This document shows, one piece after another, positions 11,351-22,941 of a stretch of 64,000 bases of DNA. The stretch's first letter is position 1. Every line of letters begins with the position of its first letter. The position numbers were made by a program, and so were the translations under genes. The notes below the pieces were generated by a model, which saw only the letters and a program-made list of their open reading frames with translations, did not search any database and was not told where the DNA came from. Source of the DNA: Eriocheir sinensis (lineage: Eukaryota; Arthropoda; Malacostraca; Decapoda; Varunidae). Location: positions 13,482,923 to 13,546,922 of the forward strand of contig NC_066552.1 in NCBI RefSeq assembly GCF_024679095.1, written 5' to 3'.

Positions 11351-11819
11351 TGTCTGAAGTTTTTTTGTCGGTTTTCTCCGTAGGAGGAAGCCGACTCTAG
11401 CTACTCTGGCCTCTCTTCCGGGGGTCAGAGCGGTCGGGCTCTGCTTGGCCAGGCGTTAGTCTTTCGCGTTGTCTCCGCCGACGTTTTGCCAGACTCTTCC
11501 GTAAGGTTGAGCCTGGCTTTTTTATTAGGTGGATCAGGCTGCCTTCTTCCAAGGAGTCTGATGGGAGTGGAGTCTTTTTTTTGGTGTATGTCTGTGGGTG
11601 CTCAGTGGGTAAGGGCGGGTGGGGTAGAATGGTTGGTGGGCTGGAAGTGGGTTGGGGGATGAACCTTCTGGGATTTGGGTTGTGTCGAGCCTTACCGCCT
11701 GGTGTGTTGGGTAACCTTCACGCCAGGGGGGGGGTGCCAAGACCATATCCATTTCCTGGGGCAGGGCGATTCCCCTTTCCCATGCTAACTGGCCCTCCTC
11801 CGTCTGCCTCCCCAAACCC

Positions 11820-12500
11820 CCGCTGAGTGCTTGTGTGTGTTATTTTTATTTAGGATGTCTTTTTTTTGTATGCCTTTTTCCCGTGTGTTTATACCCAATA
11901 GCTAGCGTGTGTGTGTGTGTGGCAGTCCGGAGGCGCGAGGCAGCGAGGACATCACATCACGTCACTACGGTATATCCACGGTATTTGGTTTAGTGTGTGC
12001 TGTGTGTGTTTGTGTGTGTGATGGCAGGCCTGCCGTGTGTTTGACCTTTTGCTGTGTGTTGCTGTGTGACTGCTAGGATTTCATTTCTATGCATGTTTTT
12101 TTTCCCCATAACCCCCTTCCTCCCTAGCTCTTTAGCTGTTGTCCCTGGCGAGGCGCTGGGTGGATGCTGCCGGGCGATCAACGGCGGTGGCGGTGTGCAA
12201 CGCGGGAGCTGCTGAGGTTTGGGTAGCACTACGGTGCAGGTTATGTAGGGTGTGTGAGTTTTTTTTTTGTGTGAGTGTCTTTTTTTTGTGTGGGGTGTTA
12301 GCTAATCACTGTGTCAGGAAGGCATGGGCGTGGCCGTCTGTCCATCAGGCCGACGGGCGGGTGTGCCACCTGGCAGTCAGGCTAGCAGGTGACAGGCAAG
12401 CTATCTGGTGGTCAGGCTGTCAGTCGGGCCATCAGATAGGTAGGCAGGCCACCTTGCGGTCGGGTTGTCGGGCGGGCACCCCACCCTCGGTCAGGTAGGC
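11820..12500. repeat. GTG-rich dispersed repeat and degenerate CAGGC-rich sequence
   Basis: 11825-11915 (TTTAGGATGTCTTTTTTT, ATACCCAATAGCTAGCG) and 11995-12130 (GATGGCAGGCCTGCCGTGTG) both resemble 6880-7015. They are old copies of a repeat that I cannot classify. 12330-12500 contains degenerate short repeats around GGTCAGGCTGTCAGTCGGGC and similar. No coding exon is supported. Confidence 0.45.
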
Positions 12501-12867
12501 AGGCAGCAGCGTCTATGCTGAGCCGTGCGGCTGCACGAACGACGCCGGAACCCGTGCGCTACGTTCCGCCGCACTGACGCTCGTCGTACCTCTGCTCGCA
12601 CGCTTGGGCGGGTGGGGGCGGCGGATGGGCGGACGGGGGCGTCACGTGGGAACGGCGGACGGGTGGTCGGGCGGTTAGGGAGTCGGAGCAACGCTTGAAA
12701 GACGCGCAGATAGATGTCAGATTCTCCCGTAGGGAGGTCTGGCAAGGTGATAGTTTAGGCGGCGGAGTTGTACGCGGGCCAGTCTGTGTTACAGCTTTGC
12801 CGCCAGGGTAGCTCCTTCCGAGCTGCCCAAACTGAGGACCAGTTTTCCTCACAGGAGGAGGCTGGTG

Positions 12868-12970
12868 GGGCCTAGGGTGTTAGGGGTACAACGGTTGGCT
12901 CTTTCACAGAACGGGTGTGTTCCGTTCTGCGTTTGAGTCCGCCTTTGGGCGTCTCCCTCTGAGATGTCGG
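12868..12970 (+). repeat. Hairpin-bearing dispersed repeat, copy 2
   Basis: This is the second copy of the segment at 11230-11350: GGTTGGCTCTTTCA, CAGAACGG, loop GTGTGTT, CCGTTCTG, CGTTTGAGTC, GTCTCCCTCTGAGATGTC. The 8-bp stem is intact while the loop has lost one base. 12501-12867 is GC-rich and unassigned. Confidence 0.6.
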
Positions 12971-13104
12971 TTAGGATTTCTTTTTTTTATATGTCCATGT
13001 GTGTAACTGTTGCCTTTTAGCCTGTTGTGTTCCTGAGCAGCAAGAAGAGGCGGCTGTGGTGACCCGCCCGATGCGGAAGGCTTCTGGGCCCTGTCGGCGG
13101 GGGC

Positions 13105-13250
13105 GCACCTCTCTGGCTGACTGGTTGAGGGAGGGCTTCTCGTCTGGCCGGCTGCAAGTTCAGTCCCAGGATTGAACCCATGGCTTGCCAGATGGAGGGC
13201 TGCTCCTTTGACCAGGTGGCCGGGGAGGTGCCCCCTCGCTGGGCGGGGTC
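13105..13250. mobile_element. Two tRNA-like heads facing each other
   Basis: On the plus strand CTCTGGCTGACTGGTTGAGG (A-box-like) is followed by CAAGTTCAGTCCCAGG (B-box-like). Directly after, the minus strand reads CCGGCCACCTGGTCAAAGGA, then CATGGGTTCAATCCTGGG, a second tRNA-like head in the opposite direction. The two B boxes abut at about 13162-13180, giving an imperfect palindrome of about 140 bp that could fold as one hairpin. It probably consists of two SINE heads or a SINE palindrome; no intact tRNA is present. Confidence 0.5.
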
Positions 13251-13489
13251 TGGGGGCCCTCCGTCTTGGGGAGGTCGCTGCAGCAGGAGGAGGTAACTAC
13301 TGCTGGTTTTGTAAGGCATTGTGGTTGAGAGCACCTTGCAGCTGTAATGCGAATTTCGTTCCGTAATAAACAATGTACCACCATGCTGCCTGTCCTTCCT
13401 CCCTCCCAGCACTGTGTATGTCTGTGCGTGTGTGTTGGTTAATTCTCCCTCACAGCACTGTGCGTACGTCTGTGTGTGTGTGTTGCTCT

Positions 13490-13553
13490 GTCTCTGTCTC
13501 TCTCTCTCTCTATCTCTCAATCTCTCTGTGTCTCTCTCTCTCTCTCTCTCTCT

Positions 13554-13594
<41 letters not shown>

Positions 13595-13700
13595 GTTAGT
13601 TAAGAACAGGTAACGTTTGCCGTGAAAAACTACAGTATACATAAGACTCTACAATATACAGAAGACTCTACAGTATACAGAAGACTCCTCAATATACATC
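13490..13700. repeat. (TC)n microsatellite and short ACAGTATACAGAAGACTC repeat
   Basis: TC runs occupy 13490-13593. A short tandem of CTACAGTATACAGAAGACTC type follows at 13630-13690. From 13700 to 14358 I see only three copies of GATTGCCTGGTCTA (about 14130-14205) and no gene. Confidence 0.85.
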
Positions 13701-14358
13701 CCAACTCTCCACGGCCGTTGCTGCTCCACCCGGGCATTACCACATCCACCCGGGTCCACAAGAAACCTCCACGGCCGAGCTTCAACCACAGAACACACCG
13801 CTACCGTTGATGAGGCTCCACGCCCCGGACCACAGCCATGTTAGCCTCGAAAATAGTCCTCGGCACACTTATTCTGAGACGTCCTCGTGAGTGAGTGTCC
13901 TAATTACCTTCATGGATGATGTCGCAGGTATCCAGTGGTTCAGGTGTGACGTCAGATATTTTTGTTATTGTGTCGTAATTATCCAGTGATTATTTCAAGA
14001 GTCCCTGAATGTTCATCTCACACAGTTTGTCTTTGAGTAAAAACACTGATTAATATCCATGATCGGTTAGGTTACGAACTCTGGATTTCGGACTGGAGAG
14101 CTACACAACACCGGTCCTCCGCTGAGTGGTTGATTGCCTGGTCTACCGGCCCCTGGAGGAGTGGTCGATTGCCTGGTCTATCGTGGATGTGAGCGGTTGA
14201 TTGCCTGGTCTACCCCTGGATGACGTGGCTGTTCCTATGCAGGGGAGGACTCACACATGTGATAAGGTAAGGTTTTAATGGCTGGGTTCACAAGAGGCGT
14301 AGAGATCATGATAGATGACATTTTGCTGGCACATAGAAGAGGAACATGACCATAGATT

Positions 14359-14590
14359 AACCCGGTACCAGTGATGGGCCAAATTTGTGGCTTTACCGTG
14401 TAGCGGTGACGGGCCAAATTTGTGGCTTTACTGTGTAGCAGTGATGGGCCAAATTTGTGGCTTTACCGTGTAGCAGCGACGGGCCAGATTTTTGCCATGA
14501 TATAAACCCCCCAAAAATAGATGATACATAAACTGATCACAAATGCTTTGAGATATATTATGAAGAGGTTCTTTGGCATGATCACAGAAC
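14359..14590 (-). repeat. 35-bp tail-repeat family, locus 3 (inverted)
   Basis: Read on the minus strand, the leader (TTTGTGATCAGTTTATG, ATCTATTTTTGGGGGG, TTTATATCATGGCA) precedes four copies of the 35-bp CTGCTACACGGTAAAGCCAC unit. The locus ends with CTGGTACCGGGTTAAT at 14359. This is the same architecture as locus 1, in the opposite orientation and with fewer units. Confidence 0.88.
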
Positions 14591-15139
14591 CACTGCATAT
14601 GTGTTCTGCTGGAGGAAGACACGGCTGACTCTTGTTGGGAGGAGATGTAGCATGAAGGGTTCTAGGAGCGGCGAGATATCCTTGTGGTCGGGGCACCTGT
14701 TCATTATGAGGAAAGTACCGTACCTGTCTTACTTTGTGTAGATGCTTCAGGCTTTGCACCATAGGCCTGTATAATGCAAGAATGTCACCCTGTAGCTATC
14801 CCATCTTCATATATGCCGATGTGCGGAATCAAATTTATTATTATTATTATTATGCAGTGAGGTCATTGACAGAATCTGAAAAAACTCTGCCCTGATGGAG
14901 AGTTAGTTGCTATAGTGTTTGGGGTCGAGAGATTCCATTCCCAGCTGTTTTATCTAGGTTTTATCTAGGTCTGCCAACTGGTCTCCTTTCCTCTACCTTC
15001 ATTCTACTCTGTCTTCCGGCCAATGCCCATCAATGCCAAGGCTTCCTGTATACACCTCAATGTTTTCCTAGGTCTGCCAACTGGTCTCCTTCCTTCTACC
15101 TACAATCTCTTTCCTTCCCTTCCCTTTTCTTCCTTTCCT
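14591..15139. other. Unassigned spacer
   Basis: No coding exon, tRNA or tandem array is recognisable. The only notable items are a short (ATT)n run near 14835 and a duplicated GGTCTGCCAACTGGTCTCCT at about 14965 and 15071. Confidence 0.6.
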
Positions 15140-16670
15140 TTTCCCAGCACTGTGTCCTCCCCTGCTCTCTTTACATGTTCAAACCATCGGAGTCTTTCCC
15201 TTCTGAGCACTGTTTTCTACCTCCAACCTCTCCACAACTCCCAGCACTGTGTCCTCCCCTGCTCTCTTTATATGTTCAAACCATTGGAGTCTTTCCCTTC
15301 TGAGCACTGTTTCCTACCTCCAACCTCTCCACAACTCCCAGCACTGTGTCCTCCCCTGCTCTCTTTACATGTCCAAACCATCAGAGTCTTTCCCTTCTGA
15401 GCACTGTTTCCTACCTCCAACCTCTCCACAACTCCCAGCACTGTGTCCTCCCCTGCTCTCTTTACATGTCCAAACCATCAGAGTCTTTCCCTTCTGAGCA
15501 CTGTTTCCTACCTCCAATCTCTCCCAGCACTGTGTCCTCCCCTGCTCTCTTCACATGTCCAAACCATCAGAGTCTTTCCCTTCTGAGCACTGTTTCCTAC
15601 CTCCAACCTCTCCCAGCACTGTGTCATTAGTGTCTTTCCTTCTAAGCACTGTTAGCACTGTGTCCCCTGATCTCTGTACATGTCCCAACCATCAGAGTAT
15701 TTCCCTTCTGAGCACTGTTTCCTACCTCCAATCTCTCCCAGCACTGTGTCCTCCCCTGCTCTCTTTACATGTCCAAACCATCAGAGTCTTTCCCTTCTGA
15801 GCACTGTTTCCAACCTCCAATCTCTCCCAGCACTGTGTCCTCCCCTGCTCTCTTTACATGTCCAAACCATCAGAGTCTTTCCCTTCTGAGCACTGTTTCC
15901 TACCTCCAATCTCTCCCAGCACTGTGTCCTCCCCTGCTCTCTTTACATGTCCAAACCATTAGTGTCTTTCCCTTCTAAGCACTGTTTCTTACCTCCTACC
16001 TCTCCCAGCACTGTGTCCTCCCCTGCTTTCTTCACATGTCCAAACCATCGGAGTCTTTCCCTTCTGAGCACTGTTGTCTACCTCCAACCTCTCCCAGCAC
16101 TGTGTCCTCCCCTGCTCTCTTTACATGTCTAAACCATCGGAGTCTTTCCCTTCTGAGCACTGTTTCCTACCTCCAACCTCTCCCAGCACTGTGTCCTCCC
16201 CTGCTCTCTTTACATGTCCAAACCATCAGAGTCTTTCCCTTCTGAGCACTGTTTCCTACCTCCAATCTCTCCCAGCACTGTGTCCTCCCCTGCTCTCTTT
16301 ACATGTCCAAACCATCAGAGTCTTTCCCTTCTGAGCACTGTTTCCTACCTCCAACCTCTCCCAGCACTGTGTCCTCCCCTGCTCTCTTTACATGTCCAAA
16401 CCATCGGAGTCTTTCCCTTCTGAGCACTGTTTCCTACCTCCAATCTCTCCCAGCACTGTGTCCTCCCCTGCTCTCTTTACATGTCCAAACCATCGGAGTC
16501 TTTCCCTTCTGAGCACTGTTTCCAATCTCTCCCAGCACTGTGTCCTCCCCTGCTCTCTTTACATGTCCAAACCATCAGAGTCTTTCCCTTCTGAGCACTG
16601 TTTCCTACCTCCAATCTCTCCAACACTCCCAGCACTGTATCCTCCCCTGCTCTCTTTACATGTCCCTGCC
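15140..16670 (+). repeat. 89-bp minisatellite, about 16 copies
   Basis: The unit runs CTCCCAGCACTGTGTCCTCC, CCTGCTCTCTTTACATGTCC, AAACCATCAGAGTCTTTCCC, TTCTGAGCACTGTTTCCTAC, CTCCAATCT. Most copies are exactly 89 bp apart; the first few are 97 bp with an extra CCACAACT. Neighbouring copies differ by 0 to 3 bases, which indicates recent homogenisation. The many overlapping 69-codon frames are a consequence of the 89-bp period. Degenerate CTCCCTGCCAAATC repeats follow to about 16830. Confidence 0.95.
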
Positions 16671-16970
16671 AAATATTCCCCTCTCCCTGCCAAATTGCAC
16701 GCTCTCTCCCTGCCTCTATCCCTGCCAAATCACACACTCTCTGCCTGTGTCCCTGTCATATCTCTCCCTCTCTCCCTGCCTGTCCCTGTCAAATCTCTCC
16801 CTCCCTGCCAAATCTACCCTTCCCTCCTTACCTAACCAACCTTACCCTAGCCTAAGCTACCCTAATCTAACCCCTCTCTCTCTCTCCCCATCAGGTCGGC
16901 AAGCCCGTCCATGGTGAAGAAGCCTTGCCCTACCCGCGCTGAGGTGACCCGTGTGGGCAACGCTACCATG

Positions 16971-17257
16971 GACAGAGGCTGTGGCTGAATGGATAGTGTG
17001 ACGGCGCCGCGTTCAGGACGATGCGAGTTCAATCCCCGCCCGGTGCCACCAAGCTGGGATTTTTCAGCCGCTGCCGAGTGGCTTAAAACTACCCACATGC
17101 TGTCCTGAAGACCACCTATCAACCCGGACTCTAGATTCTAGGATTAAAGATGAGCTCCGGGAGGGCAGCATGAGCCAATGCAAGATGGCGCCACTATAAA
17201 AACTCGCCTGCGCCAGAACGGGCTGGGCCATACCATCAGGCCCCTCCAAAACAAGCC
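16971..17257 (+). mobile_element. tRNA-derived SINE, family B, plus copy
   Basis: An A box (CTGTGGCTGAATGGATAGTG) and a B box (GCGAGTTCAATCCCCGCC) are spaced as in a tRNA. The body follows with CCCACATGCTGTCCTGAAGA, CCACCT, AAAGATGAGCTCCGGGAGGG, CAGC, CAAGATGGCGCCACTATAAA and AAGCCTACTGG at the 3' end. The inverted copy at 60145-60570 has the same body motifs in the same order. The 15-bp minisatellite starts immediately at the 3' end. Confidence 0.8.
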
Positions 17258-17552
17258 TACTGGTGCCCAGGGAGAGACTGCCCAGGGAGAGACTGCCCAG
17301 GGAGAGACTGCCCAGGGAGAGGCTGCCCAGGGAGAGGCTGCCCAGGGAGAGACTGCCCAGGGAGAGACTGCCCAGGGAGAGACTGCCCAGGGAGAGACTG
17401 CCCAGGGAGAGACAGCCCAGGGAGAGACAGCCCAGGGAGAGACAGCCCAGGGAGAGACAGCCCAGGGAGAGACAGCCCAGGGAGAGACAGCCCAGGGAGA
17501 GACAGCCCAGGGAGAGACTGCCCAGGGAGAGACTGCCCAGGGAGAGACTGCA
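17258..17552 (+). repeat. 15-bp minisatellite, about 19 copies
   Basis: The unit is CCCAGGGAGAGACTG with a CAGCC variant in the centre block. It is exactly 15 bp, so two frames stay open as pentapeptide repeats (AQGET and PRERL/PRERQ). It begins at the 3' terminus of the family B SINE. No upstream or downstream exon supports translation. Confidence 0.95.
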
Positions 17553-18700
17553 GGTAAATAGACAGTACTAATAGTTCATAATAATAATAATAGATGAAAA
17601 TATTAGAGTTGTTTATTTTATTAATTTATTTATATATTTTTTTATTTATATTTTTTCATTCATTGCAATCATTTCTCTACAATCACACCCAGCCTCTCTC
17701 CCCCACCCCATAGGTCTCCCTGCCGACTGACCCTGCCCCCACACCACAGCCATCGCACCGTCGGAAGCTTCATTCAAGGCCACAGCATCAGCAATCACAG
17801 TCCACTCCACCCACCTGGTCTCCAAGCTACGGTCCCTCCCTCAATCGGTCTCCAAGCTAGTGACCCTTCCTCGATCACTCTCCTCAAATCGTAGGTTCGT
17901 GTGCCTGGTGGTGGTTTCTAAGGAGGTCTCTCGGTCTCTAGTCGTAAAGTAAACGTTCCTCTGTATCTGTGGTCTCGGAACCGGTCTCCGTGTGCTGTTA
18001 AGAGAGATATGATGGTTTTAATGAGTGGTTTCTCCAATCCTAGGTTCGTGTGCCTGGTGGTGGCTTCTAAGGTGGTCTCTCAGTCTCTAGTTGTAAAGTA
18101 AACGTTCCTCTGTCTGTCTGTGGTCTCGGAATCAGTCTCTGTGCGCTGTTAAGAGAGATATGATGGTTTTAATGAGTGGTTTCTCCAATCCTAGGTTCGT
18201 GTGCCTGGTGGTGGTTTCTAAGGTGGTCTCTCGGTCTCTAGTCGTAAAGTAAAGGTTCCGCTGTCTGTCTGTGGTCTCGGAACCAGTCTCTGTGCGCTGT
18301 TAAGAGAGATATGATGGTTTTAATGAGTGATTCCTCTCCTCCCATCCTATAAGTTTGTGTGGTAGTAGTAGTAGTAGTAGTAGTAGTAAAGTCTGTGACC
18401 AAACTAATAATTAAAAGAAAAGAAAACCAATATCCGGCAAATCGAGGGTTGAGTGTATTATTACTAACTCATTTTATTATTAGCATTATTAATATCACTG
18501 CCTCTCTCCCTGTTGAATCTAACTCCTCTCCCTGCCTCTCTCCCTGTTGAATATATCTCTCTCTCCCTGCCTCTGTTCCTGTAGAATGTAGCTCTCTCCC
18601 TGCCAAATCTAGCTCTCTCTCTGCCTCTGTCCCTGTTGAATATCTCTCTCTCTCCCTGCCTCTGTCCTCTGTCTGTTGAGCTGGCTGTGTGGATCTACCA
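17553..18700. repeat. About 150-bp tandem repeat, (GTA)n and degenerate CTCCCTGCC repeats
   Basis: Three copies of a unit containing TAGGTTCGTGTGCCTGGTGG, CTCTCGGTCTCTAGTCGTAA and GAGATATGATGGTTTTAATG start at about 17892, 18042 and 18194. A (GTA)n run lies at 18362-18388. Degenerate CTCTCCCTGCCTCTGTCCCT repeats fill 18490-18670. No gene. Confidence 0.85.
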
Positions 18701-19163
18701 CTGGCAGCAGAAACATGAAGCAGGAGCAGACACCCCTGCCGGCCTGTCAGCAACACTCCTGGCCACTGACCCGTCATGTTCCCCAACGTCATGGCAGCAC
18801 TCACTGTCCTGGCATTGGAACGCCAGCACTCGTCGAGCGAGCAATTACTCTCCCCGCCTCTGAGCCACCTATAGACTGCCGAGTTGCTCGCTCGGCTCAG
18901 CTACGGGCTACTACTGGGCGCCTGCCCGGAGGGCCCGTGCCTCCATCGCTGCTCGACGATTGTTACCCGTGTCTGTGGCGATGGCGGAGACTTCCCCCAC
19001 CCCCGTCATGAGTTAAGTGCTCGTCCCCTCTTACAGGGCCGCCTTTTGCCCAAAGGCCCTGTCCCCTATTAAGGGGTAAATCTTTTACTACTACTGTCCT
19101 GGCTGTCACCCATCACAACATGAGTGTGAGAGGTCTGTCTCAACGGTGCGTCGCCTCAAGACT
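18700..19163. other. GC-rich unassigned sequence
   Basis: This is non-repetitive within the window, with frames open for up to about 110 codons on the plus strand but no recognisable protein, splice-site order or start context. I cannot assign a function. Confidence 0.5.
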
Positions 19164-19330
19164 TCAGGGTTGGCAATGATTAAATCAAAGTGATTTAATC
19201 ATATTAAATCATTGATTTTTTACTAAAAACAATTATTTTTTATATTAATTTTTTTCATTTTTTTTTTTTTAAGTATTCCATAAGTTAAACGATGTGCTCC
19301 AATGATGGTAAAGTAAAACAACCTATTCAT
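19164..19330 (+). mobile_element. Possible hAT-type transposon terminus
   Basis: CAGGGTTGGCAATGATTAAA starts at 19164. A CAG-G-G start with this kind of terminus is typical of hAT termini. It continues with a perfect short inverted repeat, GATTAAATCA-AAG-TGATTTAATC. The matching right end (TTGCCAACCCTG) was not found in the following 600 bp, so the copy is truncated or the call is wrong. The rest, to 19700, is AT-rich with no gene. Confidence 0.35.
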
Positions 19331-19704
19331 GTGCAATGATTCATTTATTCTCTTCAATGCAGTATACACACACACACAAAAAAAAAAAAAAACTACATTA
19401 TTATAAATTTATAAATAGGAACTGACAACTGAGATGAATTAATCCTTGAAATATGAGTGAGTAGTAAAGTATATAGGCCTATCCTGGAGAAGAGATATCA
19501 TTTCTATGTTGCCTAATCTACGTAGCTATCAATGTAATACAAATGGCAAATATTTATGTAAATTAAGGAGATAGAATTTAAGATGTGTGATTCCTGATTG
19601 CTGAATTTAAGTGGCAGAAAATATCTGAAGGATTCTTTAATCTTTCTTTTTTACATCAAAGGACGCAGCTCAAGGGCAAGAAAAAGAGTAAAAAAAAGCC
19701 CACT

Positions 19705-20140
19705 ACTCACTGTTCCTCATTTCTCTGTACAGTACCTCATGCTGTAATAAAGTTCTGTTTCTCTGGCTCTGTGTATTTTCTCTACCTCACAGTTCTTCCC
19801 TATATAGCTAGACCTACCTCGGAACTTTTTTATCCTCGGTCTTCATCAGCTGTTCCTCATTTCTCTGTACAGTACCTCATGCTGTAATAAAGTTCTGTTT
19901 CTCTGGCTCTGTGTATTTTCTCTACCTCACAGTTCTTCCCTATATAGCTAGACCTACCTCGGAACTTTTTAATCCTCAGTCTTCATCAGCTGTTCCTCAT
20001 TTCTCTGTACAGTACCTCATGCTGTAATAAAGTTCTGTTTCTCTGGCTCTGTGTATTTTCTCTACCTCACAGTTCTTCCCTATATAGCTAGACCTACCTC
20101 AGAACTTTTTAATCCTCAGTCTTCATCAGCTGTTCCTCAT
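19705..20140. repeat. 140-bp tandem repeat, three copies
   Basis: The unit contains CTGTTCCTCATTTCTCTGTA, CAGTACCTCATGCTGTAATA, AAGTTCTGTTTCTCTGGCTC and CTATATAGCTAGACCTACCT. Starts are near 19709, 19850 and 19990. Each unit carries AATAAA and TATATA strings by composition; I do not read them as regulatory. Confidence 0.92.
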
Positions 20141-20189
20141 CCCTCCTTACCTCACAGTATATATATAAGTTCCTGTGGTTTCCTTAGTT

Positions 20190-21610
20190 TTCATAATCTA
20201 AATTTTCTCTTTTTTGTTAATCTCTCGGTTTTTTTTCTTCTCCTTTTTCTATCTTTCAGTAACTTAATATACTGCCTATTTGGATTCTTCTTTTCTTCCT
20301 TTTCTGTCTAAATTTTCTCTTTTTTGTTAATCTCAGTTTCCTTTTGCTTCTCTTTTTTTTACATTTCAATAACTAATTCATTTACTGCCTATATATTTGG
20401 ATTCCTCTTTTCTTCCTCTTCTGTCTAAATTTTATCTTTTTTTAATCATGTTCCTTTTTCATCTCCATTTTCTACCTTTCAATAACTAATTCTTCTTTTC
20501 TTCCTCTTCTGTCTAAATTTTATCTTTTTTTTAATCATGTTCCTTTTTCTTCTCCATTTTCTACCTTTCAATAACTAATTCTTCTTTTCTTCCTCTTCTG
20601 TCTAAATTTTATCTTTTTTGTTAATCTCTCGTTTCCTTTTTCCTCTCCTTTTTCTACCTTTCAATAACTAATTCTTCTTTTCTTCCTCTTCCTTTCTCGT
20701 CTCCTCCATCTTCCTTTCTATTATTATTTCAGTTTTCTCTCTCTCCCCTTTTTGTCTGTCACCCTTTTCTCTTTTTCCTTTTCTTCTCAGTAACTTTTTT
20801 TTATATTTTCCTTTCTTTTTTTCTCTTAATTTATCCCACAATTCTTAATTCCTCATTTCTCCTCCTCATATATTTTCCTTGTTAATCTTTTTTTATTTTC
20901 ATTCACCAAGTGTTACTCATTTCTTTACCGATGATATATGTAAAGTTTCTCTCTCTCTCTCTCTAATCCTCTATCTCAGCTGTTCCTCATTTCTTTCGTA
21001 ATTCTACCTCACAATATACAAATTCCTGTTTCTTTATATAGTTTCTCTGTAATAATTAATCTGTCCTTATACCTCACAGTTCATCATTTCTCTCTATCTC
21101 ATAATTCTTGCCTTATGTCTGGTTCTCTGTCTCTCTTATCTCTGTGTTCTGTCTTTATCTCACAATTCATCATTTCTCTCTATCTAATAATTCTTGCCTC
21201 ATATCTAGTTCTGTCTCTTATCTCTCTGTCTGTCTCATCATTTCTCTCTATCTCATAATTCTTGCCTCATATCTAGTTCTGTCTCTCTTATCTCTGTGTT
21301 CTGTCTTTATCTCACAATTCATCATTTCTCTCTATCTCATAATTCTTGCCTCATATCTAGTTCTGTCTCTCTTATCTCTGTGTTCTGTCTTTATCTCACA
21401 ATTCATCATTTCTCTCTATCTAATAATTCTTGCCTCATATCTAGTTCTGTCTCTTATCTCTCTGTGTTCTGTCTTTATCTCACAATTCATCATTTCTCTC
21501 TATCTAATAATTCTTGCCTCATATCTAGTTCTGTCTCTCTTATCTCTGTGTTCTGTCTTTATCTCACAGTTCATTGATCATTTCTCTTTCTCTCATAATT
21601 CTTGTGAACT
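20190..21610. repeat. Pyrimidine-rich degenerate repeats and an 84-bp array
   Basis: 20200-20700 repeats TAACTAATTCTTCTTTTCTTCC and TCTAAATTTTATCTTTTTT with drift (each quoted in part). 21110-21600 is about six copies of an 84-bp unit containing TCTCTCTATCTCATAATTCT, TGCCTCATATCTAGTTCTGT and TGTGTTCTGTCTTTATCTCA. Its period is a multiple of three, which explains a 201-codon frame. No gene. Confidence 0.88.
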
Positions 21611-21628
21611 TGATATCACATTACATGC

Positions 21629-21694
<66 letters not shown>

Positions 21695-21865
21695 TTTACA
21701 TAGATTTACATAGAAAATCAGACCACACAGACCCCATGGTCGAGACTTGGTGGTCTGTCCTTAAACCTAAGTGATTTTACATTAATCAGAAGACTCCAAA
21801 ACGTTGCATTTCTACTCTAGTTAATATTACGTTGAAGGAAGTGACGGTCGAGCTTATTTTTGAAG

Positions 21866-21895
<30 letters not shown>
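21629..21895. repeat. (GA)n microsatellites
   Basis: GA runs occupy 21632-21690 and about 21866-21890, with unremarkable sequence between. Confidence 0.95.
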
Positions 21896-21896
<1 letters not shown>

Positions 21897-22015
21897 CGTT
21901 GGGGGGAAGAATAGACTGTTTTGGGTACGGCAGTTTGTTAAGACAGGAAGACACGGAAAGGGAACTGCAAATAATAGAAGATAAACTTATGGAAAGAGGA
22001 AACAATTCTTTGGTC

Positions 22016-22445
<430 letters not shown>

Positions 22446-22454
22446 TACACCAAG

Positions 22455-22871
22455 ATGGCCGCTGTTGAGAGGCCGCTGCTGGACGCCTCGAACAAGACCC
22501 TGAGTAAGTATGTCCTCCACGTCCCTGAACGATGGATTCCGCCACAGAATCCTTCATAACGGCATCCTGAACTTGGAGACTTAACGCCGTCCCTGGGAAA
22601 CCATTACAAGGCCTTCCACTGCGATACATTCCGAAGGGGACGATCTGACCCCTTCCATAGTCAGCTCGTACTCGTCCTTATTCTCCCTTTATTAATATCC
22701 CCTTATTCTCCCCTTTTTATTTTCCCTTTATTAATCTCCTCCGTCCCCCTGGGTGTGGTAGGCCCCGGGGGAGTGGCCGCGGGGGTAAGGGAGGGTTGCC
22801 AGGGTGTGTTGACAGGGGCGTTTGACAGGGTGTTGCAGGTGGTGTTGACAGGGTGTTGATAGGGTCAGGGG

Positions 22872-22941
<70 letters not shown>

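Noticed and set aside
15023..16835. Many overlapping frames of 60-147 codons
   Set aside because: Copies of the same 89-bp minisatellite read from successive units.
17178..17571. Pentapeptide-repeat proteins AQGET and PRERL
   Set aside because: Both frames of the same 15-bp minisatellite are open, as expected from the period alone; the array starts at a SINE end.
19705..20140. Poly(A) signals and TATA boxes repeated every 140 bp
   Set aside because: They are fixed parts of a tandem repeat unit with no gene on either side.
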